This document shows, one piece after another, positions 1 through 9,330 of a stretch of DNA of 64,000 nucleotides; the stretch's first letter is position 1; each line of letters opens with the position of its first letter. A program made the position numbers and the translations under genes. Source of the DNA: Demequina sp. NBRC 110056 (lineage in GTDB: Bacteria; Actinomycetota; Actinomycetes; Actinomycetales; Demequinaceae); contig NZ_BBRM01000004.1 of the NCBI RefSeq assembly GCF_002090155.1, positions 186,001-250,000 on the forward strand, in the 5' to 3' direction. The notes under the pieces were generated by a model, which was not told the origin of the DNA, did not search any database, and was given only the letters and a program-made list of their open reading frames with translations.

Positions 1-274
1 GTCCGGCGGCCTCCTCGACCGTCAGCTGCCGGGCGTCCGCGAGGGACTGCTCCCAGAGCTCGGCCGGCGGCCCCCATGCGAGAGCAGGCGCCGCCGTGGG
101 TGAGGGTGAGGGCGTCGCCGTGGGTCCGGGAGAGGGGGCCGATGCGCTCGGCGACGGCGTCGCCACGGTCGCGGGCGTCGCGTCGTCGCGTTGGCCAAGG
201 AGCCACCACGCTCCGGCGCCGACCACGACCATCACCGCGCCCGAGAGTGCGGCCACGGCCGTGCGCCCTGGCAT
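1..274 (-). CDS. N-terminal fragment of a membrane-anchored extracytoplasmic protein
   Basis: The gene starts with ATG at 274 and runs off the left edge, so only the first 91 residues are visible. Residues about 5-25 form one hydrophobic signal-anchor segment containing MVVVGAGAWWLL. A Thr/Ala/Pro/Ser-rich linker of about 40 residues follows, and the start of a folded domain begins near LAWGPPAELWEQ. The layout is that of a secreted or lipoprotein-like enzyme tethered to the membrane. The visible part is too short for a family call. The last residues (TVEEAAG) are compatible with the beginning of a glycoside hydrolase family 3 domain, which is only a guess. It lies 4 bases downstream of the tsaD stop on the same strand and is probably cotranscribed with tsaD. 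Confidence 0.6.
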   Translation of the reverse strand, partial: MPGRTAVAALSGAVMVVVGAGAWWLLGQRDDATPATVATPSPSASAPSPGPTATPSPSPTAAPALAWGPPAELWEQSLADARQLTVEEAAG

Positions 275-278
275 CAGC

Positions 279-1319
279 TCAGGCCGTGACCTGGGTCAGC
301 GGCATCGACGAGTCCACGCCGTAGCCGAGCGAGCTGGGGGCGACCTCGCGCCGGACCACCGCAGACCCGAGGGCCGCGATCATCGCGCCGTTGTCGGTGC
401 AGTAGCGGATCGGGGGGATGCGGACGTCGATGCCCGCGGCCTCCCCGCGGGCGGTCGCCATCTCGCGCAGCTGCGAGTTGGCCGAGAACCCGCCGCCGAT
501 GACGAGGGTCTCGACTCCGTGCTCGCGGCACGCGTTGAGGGTCTTCATGACGAGGACGTCCGCGACCGCGTCCGCGAACGAGGCCGCGACGTCGGCGAGG
601 GGGATCTCGCGCCCGGCGTCACGCTCGCGCTCCACCCAGCGCGCGACGGCCGTCTTGAGCCCCGAGAAGGAGAAGTCGTACGCGTGCCGCTCCTGGAACT
701 TGGGGGCGGTCAGCGCCCTCGGGAACGGGATCGCCGTCGGGTCTCCCTCCCGGGCGAGCCGGTCGATGTGAGGCCCGCCGGGGTACGGAAGTCCCAGCAG
801 CCGTCCGACCTTGTCGAAGGCCTCCCCCGCGGCGTCGTCGAGGGTGTGGCCGAGCTCGGTGACGGCGGTCGCGACGTCGTCGATGAGCAGCAGCGACGTG
901 TGCCCGCCGGACACCACGAGGGCCATCGTGCGGTCCGGGAACTCCCCATGCACGAGCTCGTCGACCGCCGCGTGGCCGATCACGTGGTTGACGCCGTACA
1001 GCGGGCGGTCGATCGCGAGCGCGAGGGCCTTGGCGGCGGCGTTGCCGACGGTGAGCGAGCCGACCAGCCCGGGACCCGCGGCGACGGCCACCGCGTCGAC
1101 GTCGCTCAGCGTCCGATCCGCGCGGGACAGCGCCTCCTCGAGCGTCGGCAGGAACGCCTCGAGGTGGGCGCGGGAGGCGACCTCGGGCACGATGCCGCCG
1201 AAGCGCGCGTGCTCGTCCATGGAGGACGCGGTGACGTCGACGAGCAGGTCCGTGCCCTCGACGAGCGCCACGCCCGTCTCGTCGCACGTGCTCTCGATGC
1301 CCAACACCAGCGGATTCAC
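279..1319 (-). CDS. tsaD: tRNA N6-adenosine threonylcarbamoyltransferase TsaD
   Basis: TsaD transfers the threonylcarbamoyl group from threonylcarbamoyl-AMP to A37 of ANN-decoding tRNAs, working with TsaB and TsaE, both encoded nearby. The product is 346 residues, normal for the family. It opens with [14 protein letters not shown], the Kae1/TsaD signature. The metal-binding HEHARFGG-like region ([12 protein letters not shown]) and the GGHTSLLL motif are present. The start is GTG at 1319. It is transcribed away from the nitroreductase gene, leaving a short shared intergenic region. The function is secure from overall similarity to the family. Confidence 0.96.
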   Translation of the reverse strand: MNPLVLGIESTCDETGVALVEGTDLLVDVTASSMDEHARFGGIVPEVASRAHLEAFLPTLEEALSRADRTLSDVDAVAVAAGPGLVGSLTVGNAAAKALALAIDRPLYGVNHVIGHAAVDELVHGEFPDRTMALVVSGGHTSLLLIDDVATAVTELGHTLDDAAGEAFDKVGRLLGLPYPGGPHIDRLAREGDPTAIPFPRALTAPKFQERHAYDFSFSGLKTAVARWVERERDAGREIPLADVAASFADAVADVLVMKTLNACREHGVETLVIGGGFSANSQLREMATARGEAAGIDVRIPPIRYCTDNGAMIAALGSAVVRREVAPSSLGYGVDSSMPLTQVTA

Positions 1320-1362
1320 GCGACCAGCCTAGCCGCGGTCACGGCCACCCCTCGAAGCGGGT

Positions 1363-1368
1363 GAGAAT
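1363..1368 (+). promoter_or_regulatory. Candidate -10 element of a leaderless nitroreductase transcript
   Basis: GAGAAT lies 7 bases upstream of the ATG at 1376. The same spacing separates -10-like hexamers from start codons at 7306 and 38004, so transcription probably begins at or next to the start codon. No clear -35 box is visible. Confidence 0.4.
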
Positions 1369-1375
1369 GGTTGAC

Positions 1376-1981
1376 ATGTCCACCTCCTTCTCCGTCGATG
1401 CCCGCACGCGTGCAGCGCTGTTCACCGAGGCACGTTCCAACACCCGCTTCGCGGACCGCGAGGTGCCCCTCGAGGTGATCCACGACGTGTGGGACATGAT
1501 CAAGTGGGGTCCCACCGGCAACAACACCGTGCCGATGCGGCTCGCGGTCGCGCGCACCCCGGAGGCGCGCGCAGCGACCATCGCCGCGGCGCTCGAGGGC
1601 AACCGCCACAAGCTCGAGCAGGCGCCGCTGCTCATGGTGGCCGCGCGCGACGACCGCTTCCACGACACCTTCGAGGTGACCGGCGGGGGCAGCGCCTCGA
1701 CGTACGAGCGGCTCGAGACCGAACCGGAGCGGCGCGAGCGCATGGCGCACACCGGCACCCTGCTCCAGGCGGGCTACCTCATCATCGGCCTGCGCGCCGC
1801 GGGCCTCGCCGTGCGGCCGTACGGCGGCTTCGACAAGGCGGCCATGGACGAGGCGCTCTTGAGCGGCACCTCGTGGCGCTCCGAGGTGCTGTTCGGCGTC
1901 GGCTGGCCCGCGGAGGGCGACCACGGCGCGGGCGAGCGGCGCGGACGCATCGCCGCGGAGGCCGCGGTGATGGCGCTGTGA
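1376..1981 (+). CDS. Nitroreductase-family flavoprotein, RutE/malonic semialdehyde reductase-like
   Basis: A 201-residue protein of the FMN-dependent nitroreductase superfamily. The region DMIKWGPTGNNTVPMR matches the KWGPTSANxxP-type signature of the RutE/HadB/YdjA-related subgroup, and HTGTLLQAGYLIIGLRAAGL is the conserved central helix. Members reduce semialdehydes, quinones or nitro compounds with NAD(P)H; the substrate here cannot be told. No rut operon partners are present. Its GTGA junction overlaps the next gene by 4 bases, implying coupled translation. ATG 1376 is preferred over ATG 1367 because a -10-like GAGAAT ends 7 bases upstream and the family N-terminus aligns with it. Confidence 0.85.
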   Translation: MSTSFSVDARTRAALFTEARSNTRFADREVPLEVIHDVWDMIKWGPTGNNTVPMRLAVARTPEARAATIAAALEGNRHKLEQAPLLMVAARDDRFHDTFEVTGGGSASTYERLETEPERRERMAHTGTLLQAGYLIIGLRAAGLAVRPYGGFDKAAMDEALLSGTSWRSEVLFGVGWPAEGDHGAGERRGRIAAEAAVMAL

Positions 1982-2352
1982 GGGCCCGGTCCGCGAGCGC
2001 CGTGGCCGTCGCGCCCGGCCTGTCGATGCCGGCGAGCCGTCTCGGCCGGGCGTTCGTCGCGATCTCGGTGGTCGAGGCCGTCACCTGGACCGGCCTGCTG
2101 ATCGGCATGCTGCTCGAGCACGTCCTCGATGTCACCGAGCTCGGCGTGAGCGTGTTCGGACCGCTCCACGGCGTCGCGTTCCTGATCTATGGGGCGCTCG
2201 CGCTCGCGTGCGCCGTCCGCTTCCGGTGGGGGCTCGGCCTCACCCTCGTGACGCTGATCGCTGCCGTGCCGCCGCTCACCACCATCCCGATGGAGCGCTG
2301 GCTGCGGCGCCGGGAGCGCCTCGGCCGACCCGACTTGCCGGCAGCCGCCTGA
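1978..2352 (+). CDS. DUF3817 small integral membrane protein
   Basis: A 124-residue protein when the overlapping GTG at 1978 is used, or 108 residues from ATG 2026. It contains three hydrophobic segments: around VAISVVEAVTWTGLLIGMLL, LHGVAFLIYGALALACAV and GLGLTLVTLIAAVPP. The conserved E-T-x-L/G and GPLHG motifs and the P-x-E-R-W ending are typical of the DUF3817 (YdzA-like) family, whose function is unknown. The start overlaps the nitroreductase stop as GTGA, which favours the upstream start. It converges with rimI, only 7 bases away. Confidence 0.8.
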   Translation: MRARSASAVAVAPGLSMPASRLGRAFVAISVVEAVTWTGLLIGMLLEHVLDVTELGVSVFGPLHGVAFLIYGALALACAVRFRWGLGLTLVTLIAAVPPLTTIPMERWLRRRERLGRPDLPAAA

Positions 2353-2359
2353 GCCTCGG

Positions 2360-2857
2360 TCAGCTCAGCGCGCGGCGCATGACGAGCGCGTCGATGCCCT
2401 CGGGCTGGTAGTACCTCCGGCGCACCCGCACGTCCTCGAACCCGTGGTCGCGGTACAGCGCCAGCGCCGCGTCGTTCGTGACCGCGACCTCGAGCCACAC
2501 GTCCGGCGCCTCGAGGCGCGTCGCCTCGGACATCAGGTCCGCCATCAGGACCCGGGCGAGTCCGCCGCCGCGCGCCTCGGGAGCGACCGCGAGGTTCATG
2601 AGGTGGAAGGCGTCCCCTTCGAATCCGTACACGGCGTAGGCGATGAGGTCGCCCGCGCCGTCGATGCCCCGCCAGCGCGACAGCCCCCACAGCAGCTCGT
2701 CACGGATGAGCGACCGGGACCAGGCGGAGCGTCCGAAGATCTGCTGCTCGAGCGCTGCGAGCCGGCCGAGATCGGCCTCTCCCAGGTCGCGCACCTCGGG
2801 CGGTCCGGAGGGGGCCGATGCGCGCTCGGGCCCGTCGGCGCCGTCGCCTGCGCCCAT
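2360..2857 (-). CDS. rimI: Ribosomal protein S18-alanine N-acetyltransferase RimI (GNAT)
   Basis: A GNAT-fold acetyltransferase of 165 residues. RimI acetylates the N-terminal alanine of ribosomal protein S18. The acetyl-CoA loop is visible as APEARGGGLARVLM, followed by ALALYRDHGFEDV, the usual RimI C-terminal motif. It sits between tsaB and tsaD, the standard tsaE-tsaB-rimI-tsaD order in actinobacteria. ATG 2857 lies 8 bases downstream of the tsaB stop. The first 20 residues are a Gly/Ala/Pro-rich non-conserved leader that contains one copy of the GGCCGATGCG word at DNA level. Confidence 0.92.
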   Translation of the reverse strand: MGAGDGADGPERASAPSGPPEVRDLGEADLGRLAALEQQIFGRSAWSRSLIRDELLWGLSRWRGIDGAGDLIAYAVYGFEGDAFHLMNLAVAPEARGGGLARVLMADLMSEATRLEAPDVWLEVAVTNDAALALYRDHGFEDVRVRRRYYQPEGIDALVMRRALS

Positions 2858-2865
2858 GACGCGGC

Positions 2866-3477
2866 TCAGGCTCCGGGGACGCCGTGCACGTCCGGACGGC
2901 GCAGGTACAGCGGCTCGAGCGGGAAGTCCGTCTGCCCGCCCGCGAGGGCGGCATCGACGACCCGCGCGAGCGCCGCCGGGTCGGGGTCGGCGGGCACGGC
3001 GCCGGGAAACGCCTCGGCGTAGAGGGCCGCGCCGCGTCCGACCACGACGCCGGCCGACTCGACGTCCGCGGGGGCGCTCACGGAGGGACCCGCGACGCGG
3101 ACGCCGTCCTCGTAGCGCGCCCAGTAGACCTCCTTGCGGCGCGCGTCCGCCACCACGGTGGCGGTGCCGTGCTCGACGCCGAGGGCATCGAGAGAGCACA
3201 CGCCCCGCACCGGAACGCCCAAGGCGTACCCGAGGGTGCGCGCGGTGACGAGCCCGACGCGCAGCCCGGTGAACGGCGCTGGGCCGGTGCCGACGACGAT
3301 CGACTCGACGTCCGCGGTGGCGGCGCCCGCCTCGGCGAGCACGGCCTCGATGAACCCCGCCAACAGCTCGGCGTGGCCGCGGGGCGCGAACTCGGCGCGC
3401 GAGGCGACGGTCTCGCCGCCGCGCACGAGGGCGACGGCGACCGCTGCGGACGTGTCGATGGCGAGGATCACGCGCAC
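2866..3477 (-). CDS. tsaB: tRNA threonylcarbamoyladenosine biosynthesis protein TsaB
   Basis: TsaB is the catalytically inactive paralog and dimerisation partner of TsaD in t6A synthesis. The 203-residue product begins VRVILAIDTSAAVAVAL, the ASKHA-fold start, and contains GTGPAPFTGLRVGLVTAR, the TsaB signature, and DARRKEVYWARY. The start is GTG at 3477, 4 bases after the tsaE stop; a longer reading would overlap tsaE deeply and is not conserved. Confidence 0.94.
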   Translation of the reverse strand: MRVILAIDTSAAVAVALVRGGETVASRAEFAPRGHAELLAGFIEAVLAEAGAATADVESIVVGTGPAPFTGLRVGLVTARTLGYALGVPVRGVCSLDALGVEHGTATVVADARRKEVYWARYEDGVRVAGPSVSAPADVESAGVVVGRGAALYAEAFPGAVPADPDPAALARVVDAALAGGQTDFPLEPLYLRRPDVHGVPGA

Positions 3478-3481
3478 CAGC

Positions 3482-3976
3482 CTAGAGCTCGGGCAGGTCG
3501 ACGGCGTCCCACCGCGCACCATGCGAGGTGATGCGCACCGTGCGCTCACCGCCGGACGGATCGTCCATGTCCACCTCGCCGCCCCGCTCGCGCAGGATCG
3601 TCAGGTGGAGGCGGTCTTCCGACAGGGTCGCGGCCGCGTCGCCCCACTCGACCACCGTCACCGCGTCGTCGAGCGACGTGTCGAGGTCGAGGTCGTCGAG
3701 CTCGGCGAGCGAGCCGAGCCGGTAGGCGTCCACGTGGACCAGGTCGGGACCGTCGCCCAGCGACGGGTGCGTGCGGGCGATGATGAACGTCGGGCTCGCC
3801 ACGTCGCCTCGCACGCCCAGGGCCGCGCCGAGGCCCTGCGTCAAGGTGGTCTTGCCCGCGCCGAGGTCTCCGGTGAGGATCACCAGGTCTCCCGCGCGCA
3901 GCGCCGGAGCGATCACCGCGGAGCCGAGCCTGCGCATCGTCTCCTCGTCGGCGACGGTCACTGTGCGATCGATCAC
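3482..3976 (-). CDS. tsaE: tRNA threonylcarbamoyladenosine biosynthesis ATPase TsaE
   Basis: TsaE is the P-loop ATPase that drives turnover of the TsaB-TsaD complex. The 164-residue protein has the Walker A motif GDLGAGKTTLTQGL, SPTFII and the Walker B-like VHVDAYRL, then VVEWGD. GTG at 3976 overlaps the alr stop as GTGA, so translation is coupled to alr. Confidence 0.94.
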   Translation of the reverse strand: MIDRTVTVADEETMRRLGSAVIAPALRAGDLVILTGDLGAGKTTLTQGLGAALGVRGDVASPTFIIARTHPSLGDGPDLVHVDAYRLGSLAELDDLDLDTSLDDAVTVVEWGDAAATLSEDRLHLTILRERGGEVDMDDPSGGERTVRITSHGARWDAVDLPEL

Positions 3977-5082
3977 GCGGCTCCCTTCCTGCGCAGCACG
4001 CCGAAGCGGCACACCACCTCGTAGTCGATGGTCTCGATCGCGTCAGCCCACTCCGTCGCGGTCGGACCGTCAGGGCCGATCAGGGTCGCCACGTCTCCCG
4101 CGACGACGTCCGTGACCGGGCCGAGGTCGACGACGAACTGGTCCATGCACACGCGGCCGGCGATGCGGAAGCGGCGGCCGCGGATCGACACCTCGGCGCG
4201 GTTGCCCGCCCGCCGGAAGACTCCGTCCGCGTAGCCCGCGCTGATGAGGCCGAGCGTGGTGGGATACGGCGTGACGTAGTCGTGGCCGTAGCTCACTCCT
4301 TGGCCCGCTCCGACGTTCTTCACGAGGATCACCTCGGACCGCACCGCCATCGCCGCCCTGAGACCGAAGCGCTCGCCAGCGGGGTCCGGGACAGGCGGCA
4401 GGCCGTACACGGCGATGCCGGGCCGGACCAGGTCGAAGTGCAGGTCGGGGCGGGTCAGCGTGCAGGCCGAGTTGGCGAGGTGACGGACCTCGAGCGCGAT
4501 CTCGCGCTCCTGGGCCATGGCAAGCGCCTCACGGAACGCGGTCGCCTGGGCGTCGATGGTCGCGTGCCCGGGCGCGTCGGCCCAGGCGAGGTGGGACCAC
4601 ATGCCGACGATCCGCACGAGCCCCTCGGCCTGCGCCGCCACCGCGAGGTCGAGCAGGGCCCCGAGCTCGCGCAGCGGCACGCCCTCGCGGCCGAGCCCGG
4701 TGTCGACGCACAGGTGGACGCGCGGCGCGACGCCGAGGTCGCGTGCCGCGGCGACGATCGCTCCGAGCACGTCAGGCGACGACGCCGACAGGTCGACCTC
4801 GGCGATGATGAGCTCGCGGGCCGGCAGCTCGGGACCGTAGAGCCAGGTGAGGATGCGGCCGGTGTCCCCTGCCGCGCGCAGCGCGAGCGCCTCGCCGGGC
4901 TGGGCGACGCCGAGCCACGCGGCGCCGCCGCGACGCGCAGCCTCGGCCGCTGCGGCGAGACCGTGGCCGTAGGCGTCCGCCTTGACGACAGCCATGACGT
5001 CCGCTCCCGACGCCCGCGAGCGCAACACCTCGACGTTGTGCGTGATGGCGCCGTAGTCGACGGTCACGTCGAGCGCGCTCAT
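3973..5082 (-). CDS. alr: Alanine racemase
   Basis: PLP-dependent alanine racemase, 369 residues, supplying D-alanine for peptidoglycan. The PLP lysine motif [10 protein letters not shown] is near residue 35, and the second catalytic region [11 protein letters not shown] carries the Tyr. [13 protein letters not shown] is the conserved C-terminal barrel motif. ATG at 5082 overlaps the acpS stop as ATGA, and its own stop overlaps tsaE. The chain acpS-alr-tsaE-tsaB-rimI-tsaD is a single run of overlapping or nearly touching genes. Confidence 0.95.
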   Translation of the reverse strand: MSALDVTVDYGAITHNVEVLRSRASGADVMAVVKADAYGHGLAAAAEAARRGGAAWLGVAQPGEALALRAAGDTGRILTWLYGPELPARELIIAEVDLSASSPDVLGAIVAAARDLGVAPRVHLCVDTGLGREGVPLRELGALLDLAVAAQAEGLVRIVGMWSHLAWADAPGHATIDAQATAFREALAMAQEREIALEVRHLANSACTLTRPDLHFDLVRPGIAVYGLPPVPDPAGERFGLRAAMAVRSEVILVKNVGAGQGVSYGHDYVTPYPTTLGLISAGYADGVFRRAGNRAEVSIRGRRFRIAGRVCMDQFVVDLGPVTDVVAGDVATLIGPDGPTATEWADAIETIDYEVVCRFGVLRRKGAA

Positions 5083-5438
5083 GCGTCGGACTCCGCGATC
5101 ACGACGGCCGAGGCGATGCCCGCGTCGTGCGACAGCGAGAGGTGGAAGCGATCGATGCCGAGCTCGGCCGCGCGCGCCGCGACGGTGCCGCGGACCTCGA
5201 GCTGGGGCCGCCCGCCCTCCTCGCGCCTGATCTCCGCGTCGTGCCAGTGCAGGCCAGCGGGGGCGCCGAGCGCCTTCGCGAGCGCCTCCTTCGCCGCCCA
5301 CCGCGCGGCGAGGCTGTGCGGACCGAGCTCGCGCTCGAGTGGCGTGAAGACACGCTCGAGGAAGCTCGGCGAGCGCTCGACGGACTCCTCGAACCGCGAG
5401 ATCGCGACCACGTCGATCCCCACACCCACGACCGCCAC
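5079..5438 (-). CDS. acpS: Holo-[acyl-carrier-protein] synthase AcpS
   Basis: The 119-residue enzyme moves 4'-phosphopantetheine from CoA to the serine of acyl carrier protein. The first motif [13 protein letters not shown] supplies the Mg-binding Asp, and [12 protein letters not shown] is the second signature with the catalytic Glu/Lys. Length is typical. The start is GTG 5438, immediately after the glmS stop, suggesting glmS and acpS are cotranscribed. Confidence 0.94.
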   Translation of the reverse strand: MAVVGVGIDVVAISRFEESVERSPSFLERVFTPLERELGPHSLAARWAAKEALAKALGAPAGLHWHDAEIRREEGGRPQLEVRGTVAARAAELGIDRFHLSLSHDAGIASAVVIAESDA

Positions 5439-5440
5439 GG

Positions 5441-7306
5441 CTACTCGACCGTGACCGACTTCGCGAGGTTGCGCGGCTGGTCCACGTCGTACCCCTTCGC
5501 CGCCGCGAGCTCGAGAGCGAAGATCTGCAGCGGGATGACCTTCAGCAGGGGCGTCATGAGGACGGGGGCCGGCGGAACGTAGAAGATCTCGTCGGCGTGC
5601 TTGGCGGCGACGACGTCGCCCTCCTCGGCGATGACCAGGGTGCGCGCGCCGCGCGCCCGCACCTCCTGGACGTTCGAGAGCACCTTCGCGTGCAACGACT
5701 CGCGTCCACGCGGGCTCGGCACGACGACGAACACGGGCTGGTCCTGCTCGACGAGCGCGATCGGTCCGTGCTTGAGCTCGCCCGCGGCGAAGCCCTCGGC
5801 GTGGATGTAGGCGAGCTCCTTGAGCTTGAGCGCGCCCTCGAGCGCGACGGGGTACCCCACATGGCGCCCGAGGAACAGCACGGTGCGCTCGTCGGCCATG
5901 GTCCGTGCGACCTCGCGGATGGGCGCCGAGGTGTCGAGCACCCGCTGGATCTTGGACGGGATCTGGTCGAGTTCGCGCAGCAGCGCCTCGATCTCGTCCG
6001 GGAACTTGTTGCCGCGCAGCTCGGCGAGGTAGATGCCCAGGAGGAAGCCTGCGGTGATCTGCGCGAGGAACGCCTTGGTGGACGCCACCGCGATCTCGGG
6101 TCCGGCGCGCGTGTAGAGCACCGCGTTCGCCTCGCGCGCGATGGTGGAGCCCTGGGCGTTGACGATGCCGATCACCGTCGCGCCCTGGCTCTGGGCGTGG
6201 CGCACGGCCATGATCGTGTCCATCGTCTCGCCGGACTGGCTGATCGCCACGACGAGGGTCTTCACCGACACGATGGGGTCGCGGTAGCGGAACTCGTGCG
6301 CGAGCTCGACCTCGACCGGGATGCGCGTCCAGTGCTCGATGGCGTACCGAGCAGCGAGTCCCGCGTACGAGGCGGTGCCGCACGCGATGACGATGATCTT
6401 GTCGATCGACTTCAGCACGTACTCGTCGACCATGCCCTCGTCGAGCTTGAGCCGGCCCTGGCTGTCGAGCCGGCCACGCAGGGTGTCCGCGACGGCGGCG
6501 GGCTGGTCGTGGATCTCCTTGTCCATGAACGTGGCGAAGCCGCCCTTCTCGGCGGCCGCGGCGTCCCAGTCGATCGCGTACGGCTCGCGCTCGACGACCT
6601 CGCCCTTGGCGTCGGTCACGACGACGGACTCGGGCGTGATCTCGACGACCTCGTCCTGGCCCAGCTCGAGGGCGGTGCGGGTGTGCTCGATGAACGCGAC
6701 GACGTCGGAGCCGAGGTAGTTCTCCCCGTCCCCCAGCCCGACGACGAGCGGCGAGTTGCGACGCGCCCCGACGACGGTGCGGGGATCGTGTGCGTCGACG
6801 GCGAGGAGCGTGAACGCGCCCTCGAGCCTGCCGGCCACCGTGCGCATCGCGTCCGCGAGGCCCAGGCCCTGATCGACGTAGTGCGCGAGCAGGTGCCCGG
6901 CGACCTCGGTGTCGGTGTCGGACAGGAAGTCGACTCCCGTGGCCGCGAGCTCGTCGCGCAGCTCTCCGTGGTTCTCGATGATCCCGTTGTGGATGATGGC
7001 CAGGCGCCCGCCGCCCGCGAGGTGCGGGTGCGCGTTGACGTCCGTCGGGGCGCCGTGGGTCGCCCAGCGGGTGTGCCCGATGGCTGCGGTGGACGGCGGC
7101 AGCGGCTCCTCGGCGATCGCCTTCGCGAGGCGCTCGAGCTTGCCCGCCCGCTTCGCCACGGCCACGCGCTCGCGGTCGGAGCCCACGAGCGCGATGCCCG
7201 CGGAGTCGTAGCCGCGATACTCGAGGCGCGCGAGGCCTCCCATGATGACGCCCTCGGGACGCTCCCCCGGCTCACGCGAGCCCACGTATCCGACGATTCC
7301 GCACAT
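5441..7306 (-). CDS. glmS: Glutamine-fructose-6-phosphate aminotransferase (isomerizing)
   Basis: GlmS makes glucosamine-6-phosphate, the first step toward UDP-GlcNAc; glmM, the next enzyme, lies at 10.4 kb. The 621-residue protein starts [10 protein letters not shown], where Cys2 is the N-terminal nucleophile of the glutaminase domain (about residues 1-225). Two SIS sugar-isomerase domains follow, with CGTASYAGL and SQSGETMDT. It ends with the conserved [11 protein letters not shown] tail. A -10-like hexamer ends 7 bases before the ATG, so the mRNA may be leaderless. Confidence 0.97.
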   Translation of the reverse strand: MCGIVGYVGSREPGERPEGVIMGGLARLEYRGYDSAGIALVGSDRERVAVAKRAGKLERLAKAIAEEPLPPSTAAIGHTRWATHGAPTDVNAHPHLAGGGRLAIIHNGIIENHGELRDELAATGVDFLSDTDTEVAGHLLAHYVDQGLGLADAMRTVAGRLEGAFTLLAVDAHDPRTVVGARRNSPLVVGLGDGENYLGSDVVAFIEHTRTALELGQDEVVEITPESVVVTDAKGEVVEREPYAIDWDAAAAEKGGFATFMDKEIHDQPAAVADTLRGRLDSQGRLKLDEGMVDEYVLKSIDKIIVIACGTASYAGLAARYAIEHWTRIPVEVELAHEFRYRDPIVSVKTLVVAISQSGETMDTIMAVRHAQSQGATVIGIVNAQGSTIAREANAVLYTRAGPEIAVASTKAFLAQITAGFLLGIYLAELRGNKFPDEIEALLRELDQIPSKIQRVLDTSAPIREVARTMADERTVLFLGRHVGYPVALEGALKLKELAYIHAEGFAAGELKHGPIALVEQDQPVFVVVPSPRGRESLHAKVLSNVQEVRARGARTLVIAEEGDVVAAKHADEIFYVPPAPVLMTPLLKVIPLQIFALELAAAKGYDVDQPRNLAKSVTVE

Positions 7307-7313
7307 GCTGGGA

Positions 7314-7319
7314 AGTCTA
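7314..7319 (-). promoter_or_regulatory. Candidate -10 element of a leaderless glmS transcript
   Basis: Read on the minus strand the hexamer is TAGACT, followed by 7 bases and then the glmS ATG. The divergent intergenic region 7307-7486 also holds four copies or near-copies of the GATGCG-type word and nothing else recognisable. Confidence 0.4.
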
Positions 7320-7474
7320 CGTGCAGGCGCCCCGCCAGCCCACGCATCGGCGCTCTCCCCGTGCCCTCGGATGCGGGCGGCGGCGCCCGCGCGCGACCGC
7401 ATCGGGCACGGTGGAGCGGTGCCTCGAAGGCGTCCGACCGTGCGCGCGGGGACCGGGCGCCTCGGCCGATGCGG

Positions 7475-7480
7475 TTGAAT
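7475..7480 (+). promoter_or_regulatory. Candidate -10 element of a leaderless coaA transcript
   Basis: TTGAAT ends 6 bases before the GTG start codon of coaA at 7487. No Shine-Dalgarno sequence precedes that start, consistent with a leaderless mRNA. Confidence 0.35.
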
Positions 7481-7486
7481 GGTCGC

Positions 7487-8443
7487 GTGAACGAGGTCTC
7501 CCCGGAGGACGTCGACAGTCCCTTCGTCACCCTGACGCGGCCCGAGTGGTCCGCGCTCGCGACGGCGACGCCGCTGCCGCTGACCGAGGAGGACATCGCC
7601 CGCGTCCGCGGCCTGGGCGACCCCATCGACCTCGAGGAGGTCGACCAGATCTACCGTCCGCTGTCGCGGCTGCTCGATCTGTACTCGGGTGCGGTCGAGG
7701 GCCTGCACTCCGCGACGAGCGAGTTCCTGGGCGAGCGTGCCTCCCGCACGCCGTTCGTCATCGGCATCGCGGGCTCCGTCGCGGTCGGCAAGTCGACCAC
7801 CGCGCGCGTGCTGCGCGAGCTCATGGCGCGCTGGCCGCGCTCCCCGCGCGTCGAGCTGGTGACCACCGACGGCTTCCTGCACCCCAATGCGGTCCTCGAG
7901 GCTCGGGGCCTGCTCGGGCGCAAGGGCTTCCCCGAGTCCTATGACCGGCGTGCACTGCGCCAGTTCATCGCGGACGTGAAGTCGGGGCGGCGCGAGGTCC
8001 ACGCGCCGGTGTACTCCCACATCACCTACGACATCGTGCCGGACGAGTCCATCACGGTGCGCTCGCCGGACGTGCTCATCGTCGAGGGCCTCAACGTGCT
8101 GCAGCCCGCGAGCCCGCGCGACCTCGACGAGACGGCTCTGGCGGTGTCGGACTACTTCGACGTGTCCATCTACGTCGACGCGCAGCCGACCGACGTGCGG
8201 CGCTGGTACATCGAGCGCTTCCTCGCGCTGCGCGGCACGGCGTTCTCGCGCCCGGACTCGTACTTCCGCAACTACTCGGACCTGACGGATGCCCAGGCGA
8301 CGGAGCGCGCCGGCGAGATCTGGGACTCGATCAACGCCCCGAACCTCGCGCGCAACATCGCGCCCACGCGCTCGCGGGCGACCATCATCCTCAACAAGGG
8401 CCCCGACCACCAGGTCGAGACCGTGCAGATGCGCAAGCTCTGA
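7487..8443 (+). CDS. coaA: Type I pantothenate kinase CoaA
   Basis: CoaA phosphorylates pantothenate in the first step of CoA synthesis. The 318-residue product has the P-loop [17 protein letters not shown] near residue 100, [17 protein letters not shown] and [10 protein letters not shown], all typical of prokaryotic type I PanK. GTG 7487 is chosen because it gives the family N-terminus. An ATG 8 bases upstream is out of frame and stops after three codons. Confidence 0.96.
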   Translation: MNEVSPEDVDSPFVTLTRPEWSALATATPLPLTEEDIARVRGLGDPIDLEEVDQIYRPLSRLLDLYSGAVEGLHSATSEFLGERASRTPFVIGIAGSVAVGKSTTARVLRELMARWPRSPRVELVTTDGFLHPNAVLEARGLLGRKGFPESYDRRALRQFIADVKSGRREVHAPVYSHITYDIVPDESITVRSPDVLIVEGLNVLQPASPRDLDETALAVSDYFDVSIYVDAQPTDVRRWYIERFLALRGTAFSRPDSYFRNYSDLTDAQATERAGEIWDSINAPNLARNIAPTRSRATIILNKGPDHQVETVQMRKL

Positions 8444-8454
8444 GCGCGAGATCC

Positions 8455-9330
8455 TCAGGGACGCTTGCGCGCCACCACCGTGAACGTCGTGGGCACGCGC
8501 TCTCGCAGCGGCGCCGGGTACGCGAAGCCGTCGTCACCGAGCTCGACCATCGCCTCCGAGAAGCGCCACGGAAGGGTGTCGCCCTCGTCGAGCCGCAGGA
8601 GCTCCAGCCCCGCGCCGAGCACCGCGTTGACGGTCTCGGACAGCGGATGCGGGAACTCGTAGGTTCTCGTCGACGCGATGGTCCCGTCGCCCACGTAGGT
8701 CGTGGCCTCGTCCCATGCCTGCGCGCGGCCGTTGGGGAAGTACCGGTAGCGGGTGACGAGCCCCTCCGCCTCCTCGTCGAGCGCGTAGAGGGCCGGGTGC
8801 CCGTCGCGAAGGTAGAGCAGCCCGCCGGGTCGCAGCAGCGCGGCCACCTGAGCCGCCCACCGGTCGAGGTCGGCGAGCCAGCCGATGGCGCCGATGCTCG
8901 TGTAGACGAGGTCGAACGCCGCCTCCTCGCCCATCACCGCGGTCACGGCGTCGCGGGCGGAGAGCACGTCCGTGTGCACCCAGGTCGCGTCGAGACCGAG
9001 GGACTGCGCGAGGTCCGCGGCCGCGTCCAGGGCCGGCCGCGAGAAGTCGACGCCGGTGACCGTCGCCCCCGCGCGGGCGAGCGACAGGGTGTCCGTGCCG
9101 ATGTGGCACTGGAGGTGGCAGACGTCGAGGCCGGCCACGCCCTGCGGCAGGTGCGTCGCGAGCGCGGCGAGGTCATGCCTGATGACGGCCGACAGGTACG
9201 ACGGATCCTCGCGGTACCTGTCGAGCCCGTAGGCCTCGACATGCATCGCGACGCGCTCGTCCCAGTTGGCGAGGTTCGCCGCCCGCGCCTCCTCCCAGGA
9301 GACAGCGACGTCGTCGCCGTGTGCCGTCAC
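8455..9330 (-). CDS. Class I SAM-dependent methyltransferase
   Basis: A 291-residue Rossmann-fold methyltransferase. Motif I is VCHLQCHIGTDTLSLARAGA followed by VTGVDFS, the glycine-rich SAM site and the acidic ribose-binding residue. FDLVYTSIGAIGWLADLDRW and LLRPGGLLYLRDGHP are motifs IV and V. The LQCHIGTD variant marks a small-molecule methyltransferase subgroup of unknown substrate. GTG 9330 overlaps the DedA gene stop as GTGA. It converges with coaA, 11 bases away. Confidence 0.88.
   Translation of the reverse strand: MTAHGDDVAVSWEEARAANLANWDERVAMHVEAYGLDRYREDPSYLSAVIRHDLAALATHLPQGVAGLDVCHLQCHIGTDTLSLARAGATVTGVDFSRPALDAAADLAQSLGLDATWVHTDVLSARDAVTAVMGEEAAFDLVYTSIGAIGWLADLDRWAAQVAALLRPGGLLYLRDGHPALYALDEEAEGLVTRYRYFPNGRAQAWDEATTYVGDGTIASTRTYEFPHPLSETVNAVLGAGLELLRLDEGDTLPWRFSEAMVELGDDGFAYPAPLRERVPTTFTVVARKRP

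Noticed and set aside
96..1364. Long open frame on the plus strand opposite tsaD
   Set aside because: It is the complement of a well-conserved gene in GC-rich DNA; its product is Arg/Glu/Asp-rich without recognisable motifs.
5597..7486. Plus-strand open frame continuous with coaA through the glmS region
   Set aside because: glmS is unmistakable on the other strand; the coaA family N-terminus begins at 7487.
7479..7490. Three-codon reading frame (ATG GTC GCG TGA) overlapping the coaA start as a possible leader peptide
   Set aside because: The ATG lies within the likely -10/start region of a leaderless mRNA and would not be transcribed.
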